Source: an uncultured Dialister sp.
Lineage (GTDB): Bacteria > Bacillota > Negativicutes > Veillonellales > Dialisteraceae
Length of the DNA stretch: 17,202 bases
NCBI GenBank assembly: GCA_900759415.1
Contig: CAAEVC010000138.1
Location: forward strand, 1 to 17,202
Direction of reading: 5' to 3'
The position numbers and the translations under genes were made by a program. The notes below the pieces were generated by a model that saw only the letters and a program-made list of their open reading frames with translations, ran no database searches and had not been told where the DNA came from. Shown here piece after piece: positions 13,721 through 17,202 of the stretch; within the stretch, counting starts at the first letter, position 1, and each line of letters begins with the position of its first letter.

Positions 13721-13752
13721 AAAAAAACGGGACAGAATTCATTCTGTCCCGT
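13721..13752 (-). terminator. Intrinsic terminator of the adhesin gene
   Basis: On the minus strand ACGGGACAGAAT and ATTCTGTCCCGT are perfectly complementary (12 bp) with only GA between them; in practice the central GAATTC opens as the loop. Seven T follow (13727-13721). It lies 24 bases after the adhesin stop codon. Confidence 0.9.
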
Positions 13753-13776
13753 CTTCTTTGTTCAGAAAGAAAAGTA

Positions 13777-16700
13777 TCAGACTTCCATACCGCCGTGTAC
13801 GAAACGGATTTCTGCCTTTCTTTCTCTTTCCGGTTCTTCCTTATCAAAAGGAGCATCTTTGAAGAGATAATCCCATCTTCCATCCGGATTTCCATAATTC
13901 AGGATCGGATCCAGATCATAGCCCAGCCAGTTTGGATTACCATCAGCAAAAGCGATCTGGGTAGACCAGAGATAGGTGTAACCTTTTCTCTGTTCATCCC
14001 TGATGAGACTCTGATGAGAGCCGTTGTCAGCCGCCAGATGGTCGGCAGCCCAGGTGACTTCTCCCGTTTCCGGATCATAGGCCGCTCTGGTCAGGAAGAC
14101 TTTAAGAAGCGGTGTACTGTATCCTTCATAAATCTTCCATGTCTTTCCAAAATTGAATCCGCCATAGGTGCCTTTCGCAAGAGAATCTGCACTGCCTGCA
14201 TCAAGAGCATAGCCATCGACGATGCTTCCTGTATTGGAAGCAGCAAGAATCTTGTCTTTTCCAGTAAGGGAGTATACATTCTTCAGGAGTCCCTTATTTT
14301 CACCGGCAATGGATCCGCCATTGGATTCACTGGTGGTGTATCCATTGGTAAGTGTTCCCTGATTGCTGCCCACAAGTCCGCCGACAGCAGTCTTTCCTTC
14401 CACTTTTCCAGCGTTTCCATCCTGATCAAAAATCGTGCTGAATACCTGATCAACAAGACCCACATTGATACCGGCAATACCGCCGACATTCGTGCTGTTC
14501 TTAGCCTTGATGGCGCCCGTATTGTAGGCTGCCGTTACACTTCCCGTATTCTTTCCAACGAGTCCGCCGATGTTTTCCCCGGCACCTTCTGTAAATTCAC
14601 CATCATCAATCTGATGGTTGCCGTTCTGATCATTCCAAACGCCGGCATCAATAACGCCGTTATTATAAATCTGATACTTATAGTATCCGTCATCTTCATC
14701 ACGGCCGCCGGAAATAGTGCCGCCATTTTCACCGACCAGGCCACCGACGTTTTTAAGACCGATAACCTCCGCATTCATGCCGTTTACGAGGGTCGTTTTC
14801 CCGATGTTCGCCGTGTTTTCAGCAAAGATACCACCCGTTGCCCCGGCATTGGCGCCGCCTGCGACCACCGCATCATTGACGAGGCGGGAATTTGTCACAT
14901 CACCGTGGTTGACTGCAAAGATACCACCGGCACCGCCCTGAAGCGCCTGAACGGAGCCTGTGTTGGAGGCGTCGATATCAGTCAGGCTATGTTCATTGAT
15001 ACCTGCCACGCCGCCGACATAGTTGGCACCGATCACATTGCCCCGATTCCCAGACAGGTTAAGGAGGGTACCTTTATTGTAGCCCACAATACCGCCTACA
15101 TAAGTGGCTCCTTCAGCTGTCACATCAGCCAGGTTCGTTGCATTTCCAATGGTGCCTTCTTGTTCATTGATGCCTGCTACACCGCCAAAGTACTTGGCTG
15201 TTTTGCCATCTTTCAGAGCGTCTTTATTGATGCGGAGAGAAATGTTGTTATGGGGATTTTCAATGTAGCCCGTATTTTTCCCGGCAATACCGCCCACGTA
15301 TTCTGCGCCTTCTACGACGCCATCACTTAAAGTCCTGCTTGCTTCCGTATCTACGATACGGCCTGCATTTTGACCGGCAATGCCGCCCACATAGGTCGTT
15401 CCCTTAATCATGATGGATGTATCATTGATAATATCTGTCAATGTAGAATCTTCCCTGTTGGTACCTACAATGCCGCCGACATAAGTCGTACCTGTGACAT
15501 TGCCGCCGTTGCGTCCATTCAGGATGGATCCATCGTTATCTCCGACGAGGCCGCCGATTTCCTGAGCTGCGTCCTGAGCTGCGCCTTTGCCTTCGACACG
15601 GCCGGCATTCGCTGCATTTACAAGGGAGCCGCTCTTTTCATTGATTCCCACAAGACCGCCGGTCTTTTTGCCGCCCGTGACAAAGCTTTCGTTATAGGCG
15701 TTTTCAATAGAACCGGTGTTGATACCGGCAATGCCGCCAACAGCAGAGCTTTCGGAATCACCGCCGTTCGTAACACCAAGGTTATCCACTTTGGAAAGAG
15801 TACCCTCATTTCGGCCTGCTACACCGCCAAGGCCGGAAGATGTAGCCATGCTTCCTGCCACAGCACTGTTGCTTTCGCTGTTATCGATGACTGCTCCGGT
15901 TTTATTGATTCCAGCAATACCGCCTGCCATGGCCTGCTGGCTGTTTGCGATGACGTTGCTCACAGACGTACTGTCACGAATAGTATTTTCATTGGCGCCG
16001 ACAAGACCGCCAGCCTGTCCATCTGATGTGATGGTATTACCGTAGGTCGTGATGTCAGAAATCGTCCCTTTATTGACGCCTGCAACGGCCCCCACATTAT
16101 CCTTGCCCGTAAAGTTGCCGGCAAGAACGGAAAGGTTTTTCACTTTCCCCTGTTCTCCCACAGTGGAAAAGACACCTATATTTGTGGCATCGCTTCCGCC
16201 TGCCGTAAGGCCGATAATGGCATGCCCACGTCCATCAAAGGTACCTTGGTAGTCTTTATTGCTGCCAATAGCTTCATAGCCTTCCAAGACACTGGCATCA
16301 ATATCACTCTTAAGTGCGTAATTATAGTAAGCCGCATCAGAATCTTTGTTAACGAAATCCTGAATGCCCTGAAGCTGATCCGCCCCATCGACCCACACAT
16401 ACATGAACCCATTGGTCTTATCCGTTGCAGAGCCAAAGATCGGATAAGAATTTTCTCCGATTTTTACGGTCGCATCCATGCTGTTGAAAGCATTTTTGAT
16501 GACATCTTCATTGGCTTCGCCTTCACGGCCGAACTTATTGAAGGTGTATCCACCCTTTGCATCATCCCAGAGATCAACGGCAAATTTAGCGTCCCCTGAT
16601 ACTGTTTCAAGGGTGATCTTGCCTTCTCCCGTATCTTTTTTGAAATGATTCATAAAGTCTTTCAGGCCTTCAGCCTGGTTTTGAGGTTTTGCATCAAGAC

Positions 16701-17202
16701 CAATATTGGTCACGTCGAGAACGACTTCACTGGCGTCTCCTGTGCTCTTGAGGGCAATATCCTTTCCAATGGAAAGGTCGCTTTCCACATAGACGTCGCC
16801 CGTTCCTTCAACGTTAAGACTTCCGCCGGTCCTCACAAGGCCCTTACCCTGGATACCGTACCCCAAGGTCACGGAACCGTCATGTTCCTCATCGCCTGCG
16901 GTGATGGTCACATTTCCAGTTCCTTGCGAGGTGACAGTCTTACTGTAGCGGATACCCGTTTCGGTGACAGCCTGGTTCATATCACTGACGTCACCATACG
17001 AAGCATCATCATCTCTTTTTTCTGCAATGCCCGGTACCGTCGTTTCGCCCCCTTCTTTGACGCTTTCAATCTTTCCATAGCTCTTTACATCGCCTGCGGT
17101 GATGGAAATATCGCTGGCGCCATTTTCTCCCGTCGCCACGATGTTGCCGTCAAGGGAGAGAAGGCCGTCTGCCGAAATCGTGACGGAAGAGCCGTGAAGG
17201 TC
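13777..17202 (-). CDS. Large GLUG-repeat, filamentous-haemagglutinin-like adhesin (C-terminal 1141 residues)
   Basis: The frame is open to the right edge, so the start lies outside; the GTG at 17139 is internal. Counting from the edge: residues 1 to about 210 are beta-helix sequence of the haemagglutinin kind (DISITAGD, NVTITAGD, SLNVEGTGDVYVES). Residues about 270-340 form a lead-in module ending YQGTFDGRGHAIIGL. About 340-980 hold roughly nineteen GLUG-type repeats (VGGLVGxNxGxI, GGIAGINxG), and a distinct 160-residue module ends in AEIRFVHGGMEV. No cysteine was seen. An EF-hand-like loop D-Q-N-G-N-H-Q-I-D-D-G-E (14631-14596) interrupts the repeats. There is no LPXTG or SLH end and no C-terminal autotransporter barrel, so two-partner secretion across an outer membrane is the likeliest export route, by inference. 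Probably binds host or partner-cell surfaces. Confidence 0.85.
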   Translation of the reverse strand, partial: DLHGSSVTISADGLLSLDGNIVATGENGASDISITAGDVKSYGKIESVKEGGETTVPGIAEKRDDDASYGDVSDMNQAVTETGIRYSKTVTSQGTGNVTITAGDEEHDGSVTLGYGIQGKGLVRTGGSLNVEGTGDVYVESDLSIGKDIALKSTGDASEVVLDVTNIGLDAKPQNQAEGLKDFMNHFKKDTGEGKITLETVSGDAKFAVDLWDDAKGGYTFNKFGREGEANEDVIKNAFNSMDATVKIGENSYPIFGSATDKTNGFMYVWVDGADQLQGIQDFVNKDSDAAYYNYALKSDIDASVLEGYEAIGSNKDYQGTFDGRGHAIIGLTAGGSDATNIGVFSTVGEQGKVKNLSVLAGNFTGKDNVGAVAGVNKGTISDITTYGNTITSDGQAGGLVGANENTIRDSTSVSNVIANSQQAMAGGIAGINKTGAVIDNSESNSAVAGSMATSSGLGGVAGRNEGTLSKVDNLGVTNGGDSESSAVGGIAGINTGSIENAYNESFVTGGKKTGGLVGINEKSGSLVNAANAGRVEGKGAAQDAAQEIGGLVGDNDGSILNGRNGGNVTGTTYVGGIVGTNREDSTLTDIINDTSIMIKGTTYVGGIAGQNAGRIVDTEASRTLSDGVVEGAEYVGGIAGKNTGYIENPHNNISLRINKDALKDGKTAKYFGGVAGINEQEGTIGNATNLADVTAEGATYVGGIVGYNKGTLLNLSGNRGNVIGANYVGGVAGINEHSLTDIDASNTGSVQALQGGAGGIFAVNHGDVTNSRLVNDAVVAGGANAGATGGIFAENTANIGKTTLVNGMNAEVIGLKNVGGLVGENGGTISGGRDEDDGYYKYQIYNNGVIDAGVWNDQNGNHQIDDGEFTEGAGENIGGLVGKNTGSVTAAYNTGAIKAKNSTNVGGIAGINVGLVDQVFSTIFDQDGNAGKVEGKTAVGGLVGSNQGTLTNGYTTSESNGGSIAGENKGLLKNVYSLTGKDKILAASNTGSIVDGYALDAGSADSLAKGTYGGFNFGKTWKIYEGYSTPLLKVFLTRAAYDPETGEVTWAADHLAADNGSHQSLIRDEQRKGYTYLWSTQIAFADGNPNWLGYDLDPILNYGNPDGRWDYLFKDAPFDKEEPERERKAEIRFVHGGMEV

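Noticed and set aside
13795..15330. A 511-codon rightward frame opposite the adhesin gene
   Set aside because: It is a mirror of the low-complexity GLUG repeats on the other strand, with no ribosome site and no protein-like domains.
14330..16190. Regular repeats that might be a CRISPR array
   Set aside because: They are codons of the GLUG repeats in an open frame. Repeat length and spacing vary and no constant direct repeat exists.

Overview
The window looks like chromosomal DNA of a low-to-mid-GC diderm firmicute, most likely a Negativicute of the Dialister/Megasphaera/Veillonella kind. This is an inference. It rests on strong Firmicute-type Shine-Dalgarno sites and promoters, a PadR-HAAS operon, and, against that background, a very large cysteine-free GLUG-repeat adhesin of the filamentous-haemagglutinin type. 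No rRNA, tRNA, IS element, phage gene or CRISPR array was seen.

Left part (1-4635): the first codons of a leftward gene cut by the edge; a leftward PflX-like radical SAM protein; a rightward NCS2/AzgA-type purine permease with a good promoter; an EmrE-type SMR transporter whose leader is a terminator-like hairpin; a short D-Ala-D-Ala carboxypeptidase; and a leftward DUF2284 metal-binding protein that shares a bidirectional terminator with the carboxypeptidase.

Middle (4636-7467): a PadR repressor gene behind a promoter covered by two tandem palindromic operators, overlapping a HAAS (DUF1700) membrane protein gene, which overlaps a membrane-anchored Asp/Arg/His-rich small protein gene. Two more exported, strongly charged small proteins follow; the second carries His/Lys/Asp tandem repeats. 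This cluster is the best candidate for an undescribed envelope module.

Centre (7468-9768): a two-gene operon of a polyprenyl-phosphate-type GT2 glycosyltransferase and a form IV RuBisCO-like protein with an altered active site, closed by a perfect 18-bp bidirectional terminator.

Right part (9769-17202): leftward genes. An OFA-family MFS carrier lies behind a clearly recognisable ZTP (pfl) riboswitch with overlapping terminator and consensus promoter. Next come a UvrD/PcrA-type helicase and the C-terminal 1141 residues of the GLUG adhesin, which runs off the right edge. A short palindromic repeat occurs twice, each time just 3' of a leftward gene. The ZTP-controlled carrier (one-carbon/purine link) and the purine permease are the only metabolic theme shared across the window; otherwise it is a mosaic of short independent transcription units.
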